Shown: positions 8,261-17,913 of the stretch, piece by piece
Position numbering within the stretch: position 1 is the first letter of the stretch
How the letters are laid out: every line of letters begins with the position of its first letter
Assembly: GCF_001017435.1 (NCBI RefSeq)
Contig: NZ_CP011371.1
Span: 4,030,001-4,094,000 of the forward strand
Length of the DNA: 64,000 bases
DNA from: Caldimonas brevitalea
GTDB lineage: Bacteria > Pseudomonadota > Gammaproteobacteria > Burkholderiales > Burkholderiaceae_C
Direction of reading: 5' to 3'
The notes under the pieces: model-generated
Databases searched by the model: none
Told to the model about the DNA's origin: nothing
The model's input: the letters and a program-made list of their open reading frames with translations, nothing else
Position numbers and translations under genes: made by a program

Positions 8261-8968
8261 GTGAGTCGCCGTCCACGCTTCTACTTCTCCTTCCGCAGCC
8301 CCTATTCCTGGCTCGCGTACCACGACCTGCGCACCGAGCATCCGCAGGTGCTGCGCGAACTGGAGTGGCGCCCGTTCTGGGAGCCCGATGTACAGAGCGA
8401 ACGTATGCTCACCGAGCTGGGCGGGCGCTTCATCTATGCGCCGATGTCGAAGGAAAAGCATCTCTACCTGCTGCGGGACGTGCGGCGCCTTGCGCAACGT
8501 CGAGGCCTGACGATCACCTGGCCCCTCGACGACGCGCCCTGGTGGGAGGTTGCGCACCTCGCCTACTTCGCCGCGGTTGATGCAGGACAGGGCCCGGCCT
8601 TCGTCGAGCGCGTCTATCGTGCGCGCTGGCAGGAAGGCCGCAACATCAGCGACCCTGACACCATCGCCGAGCTGGCCGAGTCGGTGGGTGTGCCTGGCGA
8701 CGCGGCGCGTTCGGCGGTCGATCGCACCGAGATGCGTGAGCGGGGCGCCCAGGCCCTGCTGGCGATCGACCGAGACGGTGTGTTCGGGGTTCCGTTTTTC
8801 ATCGACCGCTCGCAGAGGTTCTGGGGCATCGATCGGCTCAACGATTTCCTGGCGTCTTTGGGCGGCAACACCACCAGCGGCGCAGCGCTCCTCACCGACG
8901 CCTCGCCCGCGTCCGCCACCCACGATCGGCGCACCGCCGACCACGGCCACGCGGGCGGGTGCGGCTGA
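8261..8968 (+). CDS. DsbA-family, 2-hydroxychromene-2-carboxylate isomerase-like protein
   Basis: The 235-residue protein begins RFYFSFRSPYSWLAYHDL, the signature of the HCCA-isomerase/kappa-GST branch of the thioredoxin fold (F-x-x-SPYS-x-LA). Its C-terminal part GVFGVPFFIDRSQRFWGIDRLNDF is the cis-Pro/strand region of the family. These enzymes use glutathione for cis-trans isomerisation or conjugation. The GTG start at 8261 was chosen because it directly precedes this conserved block. The C-terminal ~30 residues are low-complexity. In this cluster it could isomerise double bonds of a polyene chain; that is inference from family chemistry and context. Confidence 0.75.
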   Translation: MSRRPRFYFSFRSPYSWLAYHDLRTEHPQVLRELEWRPFWEPDVQSERMLTELGGRFIYAPMSKEKHLYLLRDVRRLAQRRGLTITWPLDDAPWWEVAHLAYFAAVDAGQGPAFVERVYRARWQEGRNISDPDTIAELAESVGVPGDAARSAVDRTEMRERGAQALLAIDRDGVFGVPFFIDRSQRFWGIDRLNDFLASLGGNTTSGAALLTDASPASATHDRRTADHGHAGGCG

Positions 8969-9801
8969 TGGCGACCGAAGTCACCGCGGAGGGCCCGCCG
9001 CACAGCTTCCTGCTCTGGCACGGCACTCGCCAGGGGCTCGAGCCGACGCCGACACAAGCAGGCGAAGTGCGGGTGATCGATTCCTGGCTGGTGGACGAGG
9101 GCCGGGTGCGGGCCTTGTCGGCACACGCCGCACGGTTCCGCGCCTCCTGCGCGGCGCTGGCGCCTGCCCTCGGCAACGAGGTCGACGCCTTCTTCGCCGC
9201 ATTGGCCGAGTGGCTGCCGGAGCGCGGGCGATGGTTTCCCCGTGCAGAACTGGTCTGGATCGATGCAGCGCCACGACTGCGGCTGTGGGTGCGGCCAGCG
9301 CCGGCGCGCGGCCTCAGTGTGCGACTGTGGGTGGCGCCGGAGCCGGACCAGCGTGTCCACCCGACCATCAAGGGCCCTGACCTGCCCTACTTGACGCAAC
9401 TGCGCCAGGCCGCCGTCGAGCAAGGCGCCGATGAGGCCCTGCTGCAAACGGCCTCGGGCCATTTGCTCGAGGGCGCGTCGTCCAGCCTGATGTGGTGGCG
9501 AGAGGGGGACGTGCTGTGCACGCCGCCGCAGGCCGGCGTGCTGCCGAGCGTGACCCAGGCGATCCTGCTCGACCTTGCGGAAGCCGCCGGCGTGACCACC
9601 GATCGCTCGGTCTCACCACAAGCGGCCGAGCTGGCCGACAACGAGGTGTGGGTCGTCAACGCACTCCACGGCATCCGGCCCGTGACCGCTTGGGTCGGCA
9701 CCGCCGTCTCCGCAGGTGCCGCCACACGGGCCGAGTCGTGGCATCGGCGCCTGGACGAACTGGCTGTGCCCCTCTGCCGACACTCGGCGGCCGCACGCTG
9801 A
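8968..9801 (+). CDS. Fold-type IV PLP enzyme (aminodeoxychorismate lyase / branched-chain or amine transaminase-like)
   Basis: This 277-residue protein fits class IV aminotransferases. A likely PLP lysine is Lys135 in HPTIKGPDLPYLTQL, and GADEALLQTASGHLLEGASSSLMWW has Glu168 in the family's cofactor-contact position. The end VWVVNALHGIRPVTAW matches the PabC/IlvE C-terminal strand. Members include 4-amino-4-deoxychorismate lyase, D-amino-acid and branched-chain transaminases and (R)-amine transaminases, and the sequence alone does not separate them. It starts in the stop of the previous gene (TGATG) and closes the cluster. It may aminate a LuxC-derived aldehyde, or provide 4-aminobenzoate as a starter. 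Confidence 0.7.
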   Translation: MATEVTAEGPPHSFLLWHGTRQGLEPTPTQAGEVRVIDSWLVDEGRVRALSAHAARFRASCAALAPALGNEVDAFFAALAEWLPERGRWFPRAELVWIDAAPRLRLWVRPAPARGLSVRLWVAPEPDQRVHPTIKGPDLPYLTQLRQAAVEQGADEALLQTASGHLLEGASSSLMWWREGDVLCTPPQAGVLPSVTQAILLDLAEAAGVTTDRSVSPQAAELADNEVWVVNALHGIRPVTAWVGTAVSAGAATRAESWHRRLDELAVPLCRHSAAAR

Positions 9802-9804
9802 ACG

Positions 9805-10533
9805 CTAGCCGATCGGCAGGGCCGGGCAGACCCGCACGACCGCCGTTCCGCGGTCCGGCTTGCCCAACCGAAAGCGCACCTTGTTGTAGAGCACGGTGCC
9901 CGAGACGGCGCGCCCTCGCACCAGCTCCTCGCCGGGAAACAGCGTGAAGGTCCAGCCGCCGCCGATCTCGCAATCGGGCAGTTGTTGGCCGCTTTGCAGC
10001 ACTCGCGCGCCCCAGATCTGTCTCACCATCAAGTCCCGCGTGTCCACGCCATCGAGCTGATAACGCTCCGGCGCCGGATCGTTGCGTATCTCGTGATAAC
10101 TGCCGAAGTGGACGCCGGCAGGCCCGGTCACGGTGGCCACGACGGTCCAATCGCGGCTGCCCGGCGGCACCACCAACTCGCCGGCCGGCAAGGCGGGGTC
10201 GACGAAGTCTTCCGAGGCCTCGCCGAATTGATCGGTGCGCATCGCCGCGTCCATCGCGCCCCGCGTGTCCAGCTTGGCAGGGTCGGGCACGAGCAAGGCA
10301 CCGAACACCACCTCGTCGCCGAACCGGGCGTGATGAAAATGCTCCTGCAACGCGGCAATCGCACGATCGACCTGCTTCCAGTGCGTGGCCGAGAACTTCT
10401 GCTTCAGGTAGCGAGCCGTTGGCACCGGAAGACCTGCCCGGGCGATACCCTCGCGCACCGAGTCACAGGTGTTCCAGCCAGACTCGGCCAAGCGTTCAAC
10501 GTGATCTGCTTGCGCCACGATGCGGCCTCCCAT
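9805..10533 (-). CDS. Uncharacterised protein
   Basis: I do not recognise a family for this 242-residue protein. It is probably cytosolic, with no signal peptide or membrane segment. It has a helical N-terminal third (HWKQVDRAIAALQEHFHHARFG) and a beta-rich C-terminal half (SRDWTVVATVTG, GGGWTFTLFPGE, GTVLYNKVRFRLG). I placed the start at the first ATG (10533); an in-frame TTG lies 15 codons upstream. The gene converges on the PLP-enzyme gene with only three bases between the stops, and lies downstream of the sigma-54 regulator on the same strand (66 bp gap). The antisense frame over this region is a high-GC shadow. Confidence 0.55.
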   Translation of the reverse strand: MGGRIVAQADHVERLAESGWNTCDSVREGIARAGLPVPTARYLKQKFSATHWKQVDRAIAALQEHFHHARFGDEVVFGALLVPDPAKLDTRGAMDAAMRTDQFGEASEDFVDPALPAGELVVPPGSRDWTVVATVTGPAGVHFGSYHEIRNDPAPERYQLDGVDTRDLMVRQIWGARVLQSGQQLPDCEIGGGWTFTLFPGEELVRGRAVSGTVLYNKVRFRLGKPDRGTAVVRVCPALPIG

Positions 10534-10599
10534 TCGATGTTCTGGTGCGAGGGTACCCGGGCCGCCGGGCTTGGGCAAGACGCACTGGGCCGTCTCAAG

Positions 10600-12009
<1,410 letters not shown>

Positions 12010-12072
12010 TCGATGATCTTCGTGCTATGCACTGCGGTGCGAGCCCCTTCGGGCTGCCGGGCGGGTGCTCAT
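12010..12072 (-). repeat. 63-bp hairpin repeat inserted in an ATGA gene junction (copy 2)
   Basis: Read on the minus strand, the kinase stop overlaps an ATG (ATGAGCAC at 12072-12065). The 24-base core shared with 6961-6984 follows at 12052-12029, and the regulator starts with a second ATGAGCAC at 12009. The segment shares most of its length with copy 1, including the GCCCGGC, core and AGCACG blocks, with a one-base length difference. Hairpins AGCCC/GGGCT (loop GAAG) and GCAC/GTGC are visible. The duplicated ATGAGCAC suggests that the element was inserted at a former direct stop/start overlap. Confidence 0.75.
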
Positions 12073-13928
12073 GAGAGTGATGCTTCCTGCTGCGGAAAGG
12101 TCAGAGTGAAGCAGGTGCGCCAAGGCGCACGTTCGGTGAGTTCAGCCGAGCCGCCGTGCGCGGCCATGATGCGCGCGACGATGGCCAGGCCGAGGCCGGT
12201 GCCGCCGGGGCTGCGCGAGGCAAAAGGCTGAAAGAGCTTGTCACGCAGATCGGGCGAGATGCCGGGCCCGTCGTCGCAGACGTGCAGTCGCACCGTGTGG
12301 CAGGCCCGCTCTGCGTCGAGCTGCACGCGCCGTGTGCCTGCCGCGGCGCGGGCGTTGGACAACAGGTTGCAGACCGCCTGATCAAACCGCACCGGGTCGA
12401 GCGTGGCCGTCATCGGAACGGCCAGCCCCGGGCCGATCTCGACCTCCGGCATGCGCCGGACCAAACCTTGCACACGTTGCGCGATGTCGGTCTCGATGGG
12501 CTGGATCTGCCACGGTTTGGCGTAATCCAGCAGGTCTTCGGCCAGCCGCGAGATGCGGGTGATCTGCTCGTTGACTTCGTGCCGGGTGTCATCCGGTGCC
12601 AAGGCTACCGCCATCGCGATGATGTTGAGCGGGTTGCGCAGATCATGTGCCACGGTGGCCGCCAGCGAGCCCAGCTCTGCCAGGCGGGCCTGCAACTGGC
12701 GTTCGCGTTCGCGCTGCTCGGCTGCGACGGCCACTTCGACCTGGGCCGCCGCGTCGGCCAGCATCGCACCGAACAACTCCGCCAGATGCCGCTGGCCGGG
12801 TGGTGCCTCGTCGAAGCCGATCAGGGTCGTCTGCCATTCGCCTGAAACACCTGGCTCGGCGTTCGCTGCCTTCAGGCACACCAGCGTCGGGTGGGGGCCA
12901 GCGAGCACGTGTGCGGACGCGCCGGCGGGTGCGTCTTCCACGTGTGAGCCGACCCGCACGCCGACCGCCAGCCTCATGCGCTGCGACACCAACTCGGCGG
13001 CCGTGTCCGCCAACGCCGACAGCGACGGCGCCCGGCTCAACTTGGCGCGCCAGTGCCGAAGGTCGTCGGCCGACGGCGTGCCCCCGGGATAGACCAGCCG
13101 AGAGGCCACACGCCAGACCGGCCCGCTCAGCGCGAGGCAAGTGGCCGCGACAGCCACGGCGTTCACCCACTTGGATTCGAACGGCAGCAACACCGTCAAC
13201 GGCACCACCATCACGCCCAACAGAATCAGGATGGCGGACGCCAGTGCCCGTCGGGCCCACACGTTGGCCACGAAGACACGGTAGCGCAGGATGCCGTACA
13301 CCAGGATGACGGGATAGGCGGGCGCCGCCAGCACCTGCCAAGGATAGAGCGGGATGTCGAGTGCCGCGAAGGTATAGCCCGACATGGCCAGCAGGCCCCA
13401 TCCGCACGACACGGCCACGGCGGCGATCTGGCGGCGTCGCTGTGGTGATGCGGCACGCCACAGTCCGCTCATCAGCACCAGCATGCCGGCTGCGGCCAGG
13501 AAGGCCCAGACCAGCCCGGTGGTCCACCCCACCGCATTCGGCACAACCACCCATTCGACGCCCTCGAACGGCGGGTAGTGACGGAACTCGCCGGGCGAGC
13601 GCACCAGCGACAGCGTCATGGCCGACGCGGCCAACCCGTAGGCGCCCCAGATCCAACGTTTGCCGAGGGGCACCTCGCAGAAGGTCGCACAGAAGTGCAA
13701 GAAGGCCGCCGAGGTGAGCGGGACCGATGACAGCAGCGCCATCGCCAGCGGCGCGGCGCCGATCCCGACCCAGCTCGGCAGTTCGTTGCCGACGATCCAG
13801 GTGGCCACGCCGAGCAGGAAGACCACCAGCAGTCGGGCACCCCGCACCTCCTTCGCCCATGCCAGCAGCACGGCACTCATCGCCAGGGTTTCGAGCAGGG
13901 TGAGCAGCAGGGCGATGTGGATGGCCAT
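12069..13928 (-). CDS. Membrane sensor histidine kinase
   Basis: The 619-residue protein has about seven or eight hydrophobic helices in its first ~290 residues, resembling the 7TM histidine-kinase N-terminal region. A GAF-like linker follows, then a HisKA domain with the phospho-His in TVAHDLRNPLN, and an HATPase domain with N-box CNLLSNA, G1 DDGPGIS, F-box FQPFAS and G2 GTGLGLAI. I used the ATG at 13928, which begins the first membrane helix, instead of an in-frame start 12 codons upstream. It should phosphorylate the sigma-54 regulator encoded next. The layout resembles PrsK/PrsR of PEP-CTERM systems, but no exosortase gene is in the window. Confidence 0.85.
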   Translation of the reverse strand: MAIHIALLLTLLETLAMSAVLLAWAKEVRGARLLVVFLLGVATWIVGNELPSWVGIGAAPLAMALLSSVPLTSAAFLHFCATFCEVPLGKRWIWGAYGLAASAMTLSLVRSPGEFRHYPPFEGVEWVVVPNAVGWTTGLVWAFLAAAGMLVLMSGLWRAASPQRRRQIAAVAVSCGWGLLAMSGYTFAALDIPLYPWQVLAAPAYPVILVYGILRYRVFVANVWARRALASAILILLGVMVVPLTVLLPFESKWVNAVAVAATCLALSGPVWRVASRLVYPGGTPSADDLRHWRAKLSRAPSLSALADTAAELVSQRMRLAVGVRVGSHVEDAPAGASAHVLAGPHPTLVCLKAANAEPGVSGEWQTTLIGFDEAPPGQRHLAELFGAMLADAAAQVEVAVAAEQRERERQLQARLAELGSLAATVAHDLRNPLNIIAMAVALAPDDTRHEVNEQITRISRLAEDLLDYAKPWQIQPIETDIAQRVQGLVRRMPEVEIGPGLAVPMTATLDPVRFDQAVCNLLSNARAAAGTRRVQLDAERACHTVRLHVCDDGPGISPDLRDKLFQPFASRSPGGTGLGLAIVARIMAAHGGSAELTERAPWRTCFTLTFPQQEASLS

Positions 13929-14055
13929 GGCCGGCACTGTAAACGGCGTTGACGCCTGCCGCACCGGCGGCTGTATCCGCGGTTGACAGACGACATAAAA
14001 AGTCGAGGTAAATCAATCAGTTGCGATCTGGCATGGATGCTGCGCCAACAGCAGC
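13929..14055. promoter_or_regulatory. Divergent promoter region between kinase and DUF4166 genes
   Basis: This 127-bp gap separates two divergent transcription units. On the + strand TTGACA occurs at 13983-13988, and the region after it (13994-14020) is AT-richer than its surroundings, with TAAATC at 14009-14014 as a weak -10 at 20-base spacing. I could not identify a convincing promoter for the kinase direction or a sigma-54 -24/-12 pair. Confidence 0.3.
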
Positions 14056-14694
14056 ATGAACACCGTGCTCCACCCCGCCGCCGCCGACCGGGCGCCCGAA
14101 CTGAACTTTGCGGAGATGGTCGGCGCCGCCCAATGGCAACAGCTGTCGCTCCCGATCCGCCGACGCTTCGCAGCCGGTCATGGCGATGTTTCGTACCGCG
14201 GTTCGATGGCGCTGCGGGCCTCCCCCCTGGGCCGCTGCTTCGCCCTGCTGGCCCGGCTGCTCGGCAGCCCGTTGGCCGCCGGCCGCCAGCACGAGGTGCC
14301 GACCACGGTGAACGTGCGCCATGACGGCCGCGGCGGTGTCGTCTGGGAGCGGCTGCTCGGGCGGCCCGATGCAGCGGGCGCCCAGTGTGTGCGTTCCACC
14401 AAGCGGATGGGCCCGGACAGCACGCTCGAGGAATGCACCGACGGCGGCTTGTCGATGAGCCTGGCCGTGCGCGTGGAGGACGGTGCCCTGGTGTTCTACA
14501 GCCGTTGCTACTTCGTGCTGCTGCTGGGCCGCTGGCGGCTGCCCGTGCCGGCCCTGCTGACGCCCGGCACCTGCCGCGTCGAACACCGCGATGAAGGCCC
14601 CGGGCGTTTCCGCTTCACGCTGGACATGGTTCATCCGCTGTGGGGCCACACCTTTCACCAAACCGGCGTCTTCGCCGATCCAGAGGCATGCTGA
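14056..14694 (+). CDS. DUF4166 domain protein
   Basis: The 212-residue protein resembles the DUF4166 family, which often accompanies saccharopine-dehydrogenase-like or TIGR01777 proteins. Features seen are ELNFAEMVGAAQWQQL near the start, GSMALRASPLGRCFALLARLLGSPL, the strand block TTVNVRHDGRGGVVWERL, and the end HPLWGHTFHQTGVF. There is no signal peptide; the molecular function of the family is unknown. The stop overlaps the beginning of the epimerase gene (ATGCTGA), so the two genes are coupled. The region 14640-14694 is also read in the epimerase frame, but that extension has no good start. Confidence 0.75.
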   Translation: MNTVLHPAAADRAPELNFAEMVGAAQWQQLSLPIRRRFAAGHGDVSYRGSMALRASPLGRCFALLARLLGSPLAAGRQHEVPTTVNVRHDGRGGVVWERLLGRPDAAGAQCVRSTKRMGPDSTLEECTDGGLSMSLAVRVEDGALVFYSRCYFVLLLGRWRLPVPALLTPGTCRVEHRDEGPGRFRFTLDMVHPLWGHTFHQTGVFADPEAC

Positions 14695-14696
14695 TC

Positions 14697-16199
14697 ATGA
14701 ACATGACGATAGTTTTTTCGGTGCTGACCTTCCAGGCCCTCCTCGGCGCCTTCGACAACCTTTGGCACCACGAGCTGGCCGCGCGGCTGCCACAGCGTGC
14801 CTCTGCCCGCCGCGAGTTGACGCTGCACGCGGCGCGCGAGGCCCTCTACGGGTTGCTCTTTGCGGGGCTCGCGTGGCTGCATTGGCAAGGCTGGTGGGCG
14901 CTGCTGCCCGCCAGCCTGTTGGTGGCCGAGATGTTCATCACCATCGCCGACTTCCTCGAAGAGGACCGCAGCCGCAAGCTGCCGCCGCTGGAACGCGCCC
15001 TGCACACGGTCCTGACGGTGAGCTATGGCCTGCTGCTGGGCCTGCTCGGGCCGATGTTCTGGCAGGCGTGGCGGTTGCCGTCAGGTCTGTCGGTGGTCAC
15101 GCATGGGCTCTGGTCATGGTTCTTCAGCGCGGCGTCGGTGGGCGTGCTCCTCTGGAGTGTCCGCAATGTGCTGGCCGTGAGGCAGCTCAAGCGCATCAGC
15201 TCGGCGCCAGGGCAGCAGCATCCACCGGCAGCGCAGGCGCTGGGCGGCGCCACCGTGCTGGTGACCGGCGGCACGGGCTTCATCGGGTCTGCTCTCGTGT
15301 CGCGGCTGCTGAGCCAGGGACGCCGCGTCATCGTGCTGACCCGCGACCCACTGCAGGCGCGCGCCAGCCTCGGCCCTCGTGTCTGGGCGGTGGACCGGCT
15401 GGACGACATCCCGGCGGAAACCCGCATCGATGCGGTCGTGAACCTGGCCGGGGCGACCATACTCGGCGCACCGTGGACAGCATCGCGCCGGCAGGTCCTG
15501 CTCGAAAGCCGTCGCCGCACGACCAAAGAAGTGCTCCGCCTGATGCAACGCCTGCATCAACGGCCCGAGGTGCTGGTGAGCGCCTCGGCGGTCGGCTACT
15601 ACGGCGTGCCGCCCGGCATGGCACCGATTGATGAAACAGCGCCCGCCGAGCCGGGCCGATTCCAGTCCGACTTGTGCGCGGCCATCGAAAGGGAAGCCCT
15701 GAAGGCTCAGCACATCGGCGTGCGGGTGGTGTGTTTGCGCCCGGGCATCGTGCTGGGACGCAACGGCGGCGCCTACCCTGCGCTGGCGCTGGCGGCCCGT
15801 CTGGGCTTCGCTGCCACACTGGGCGGCGGCCGGCAACCGGTGCCCTGGATCCATCTCGACGATGCGGTCGGGCTGATGCTTCATGCGATCGCCGAGCCCG
15901 TGCTGGAGGGCCCCGTCAACGCGGTCGCGCCACAGACGCCCTGCCAGGCAACTTTCACCGACATCATGGCCGCGGCCTTCGGTCGTCGCGCTCGACTGCA
16001 CGTGCCTGCAGCGGTCCTGCGTGCCGGGTTGGGGGAGATGTCCGAACTGCTGCTGTGCGGCCAGAACGCCGTGCCGACCCGGGCCCTCGCAAGCGGCTAT
16101 GTGTTCGCGCATCCCACGCTTCAAGAAGCCTTGGATCAACTGGTCGGCTCGGCCAGGCCTCCAAGGTGCAGCGACGGTTTTATTGTTCGGCGTCTCTGA
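14697..16199 (+). CDS. TIGR01777-family NAD-dependent epimerase with membrane N-terminus
   Basis: The 500-residue protein has two parts. The first ~165 residues carry four or so hydrophobic helices (for example YGLLFAGLAWLHWQGWWALL). A Rossmann epimerase of the SDR39U/TIGR01777 type follows, with VLVTGGTGFIGSALVSRLL, NLAGATI, and SASAVGYYG containing the catalytic Tyr region. Soluble TIGR01777 proteins are about 300 residues, so the membrane part is an added domain. Three in-frame ATGs (14688, 14697, 14703) follow AGAGG at 14682-14686; 14697 gives the best spacing. Substrate unknown. Confidence 0.8.
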   Translation: MNMTIVFSVLTFQALLGAFDNLWHHELAARLPQRASARRELTLHAAREALYGLLFAGLAWLHWQGWWALLPASLLVAEMFITIADFLEEDRSRKLPPLERALHTVLTVSYGLLLGLLGPMFWQAWRLPSGLSVVTHGLWSWFFSAASVGVLLWSVRNVLAVRQLKRISSAPGQQHPPAAQALGGATVLVTGGTGFIGSALVSRLLSQGRRVIVLTRDPLQARASLGPRVWAVDRLDDIPAETRIDAVVNLAGATILGAPWTASRRQVLLESRRRTTKEVLRLMQRLHQRPEVLVSASAVGYYGVPPGMAPIDETAPAEPGRFQSDLCAAIEREALKAQHIGVRVVCLRPGIVLGRNGGAYPALALAARLGFAATLGGGRQPVPWIHLDDAVGLMLHAIAEPVLEGPVNAVAPQTPCQATFTDIMAAAFGRRARLHVPAAVLRAGLGEMSELLLCGQNAVPTRALASGYVFAHPTLQEALDQLVGSARPPRCSDGFIVRRL

Positions 16200-16281
16200 A
16201 CACTTCAATCGGCGGGCGGTGCTTTATCGGCAGTACCCCGCCCCATAAGCTGCTCCCCACATTTCACCCAAGGAGCCACTC

Positions 16282-17037
<756 letters not shown>

Positions 17038-17070
17038 GGTTGCGGGGCCCGATTCCAGGGTGACAGGCCA

Positions 17071-17913
17071 TTAGAGCCCCGCGATGCGGAGCCGGCATCG
17101 AATCCCGCCGGGCAAGGTCTGCCGCTTGTTGTCCAGTTCCACCAGCACGCCGAAGGTGCCGGCAGCAGAGTCGATCAGACGGTCGACCGTCTTGATGCGG
17201 GTCTGCACCTCACCCTTGAAGGGCGCTTCCGGCACCACCGTCGCCGCACCGCCGGCCTTCACTTGCGGAAACACGCGAAACGGCAGGATCGCCCGCACCA
17301 CCAGCGGGTCGGTCTGGGCGATCTTCAAGATCGGCTTCTTGCCTTCGCCGCTGTCCACCAGCGCACCGGGGTACAGGTATTGGTCGACCACCACGCCGTC
17401 AAACGGGCTGCGCAACACGCGCCGGTTGAGCTGGTCGACCGACTGTCGGTGCTCCAGCTTGGCCAGTTGTGCGTTTTCTTCGGCCGTCTTCAGCTCTGCC
17501 TGCGCGGTCCTCAGTTCCGCTGCGGCGTCGTCCCGCGCCTGGGCCGAGACGAACTCCTCTTCGTACAGGTCTTCGTAGCGGCGCGCCTTCTCGCGTGCCG
17601 CCCGCAGCTTGCTCTGCGCCAACAGCAGGCTGCCTTGCGCGCCGGCACGGAAGCGCGCCGTCTCGGAGGCACTCTGCTCGACGCTCGACTCGATGCTGAC
17701 CAACAGCTGGCCGCGGCGCACGCTCTCGCCGCGCCGCACATGCACCTGCTGCAGCAGCCCGACCACCGGGCTGCGCACCTCCACCACCTGCGCCGGCTCG
17801 ATCATGCAATCGAACTCGCCCGCACTTGCGCTCGCGCGGGCCGGCGTGGCCATCACCGTCGCCATCAGCACCGACAGGGCGGCCAGCGCCCCGCTCACTC
17901 GACACATCTTCAT
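17071..17913 (-). CDS. Periplasmic adaptor (HlyD/RND membrane-fusion-type) protein
   Basis: The 280-residue protein begins with a signal peptide (VSGALAALSVLMATVMATPARASA). It has a split lipoyl/barrel-sandwich domain, AQVVEVRSPVVGLLQQVHVRRGESV and RSPFDGVVVDQYLYPGALV. The halves flank a coiled-coil hairpin of about 90 residues, and a beta-barrel domain follows. This is the classic membrane-fusion layout linking an inner-membrane machine to TolC. Its start overlaps the SecA-like stop (ATGA), and it is the last gene of the operon. It is the third adaptor-type protein encoded here, which is unusual for one export machine. Confidence 0.85.
   Translation of the reverse strand: MKMCRVSGALAALSVLMATVMATPARASASAGEFDCMIEPAQVVEVRSPVVGLLQQVHVRRGESVRRGQLLVSIESSVEQSASETARFRAGAQGSLLLAQSKLRAAREKARRYEDLYEEEFVSAQARDDAAAELRTAQAELKTAEENAQLAKLEHRQSVDQLNRRVLRSPFDGVVVDQYLYPGALVDSGEGKKPILKIAQTDPLVVRAILPFRVFPQVKAGGAATVVPEAPFKGEVQTRIKTVDRLIDSAAGTFGVLVELDNKRQTLPGGIRCRLRIAGL

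Noticed and set aside
17042..17082. Terminator from the inverted repeat GCGGGGC/GCCCCGC between the converging genes
   Set aside because: The loop is 27 bases, no T-tract follows and one arm lies in the coding end of the adaptor gene.
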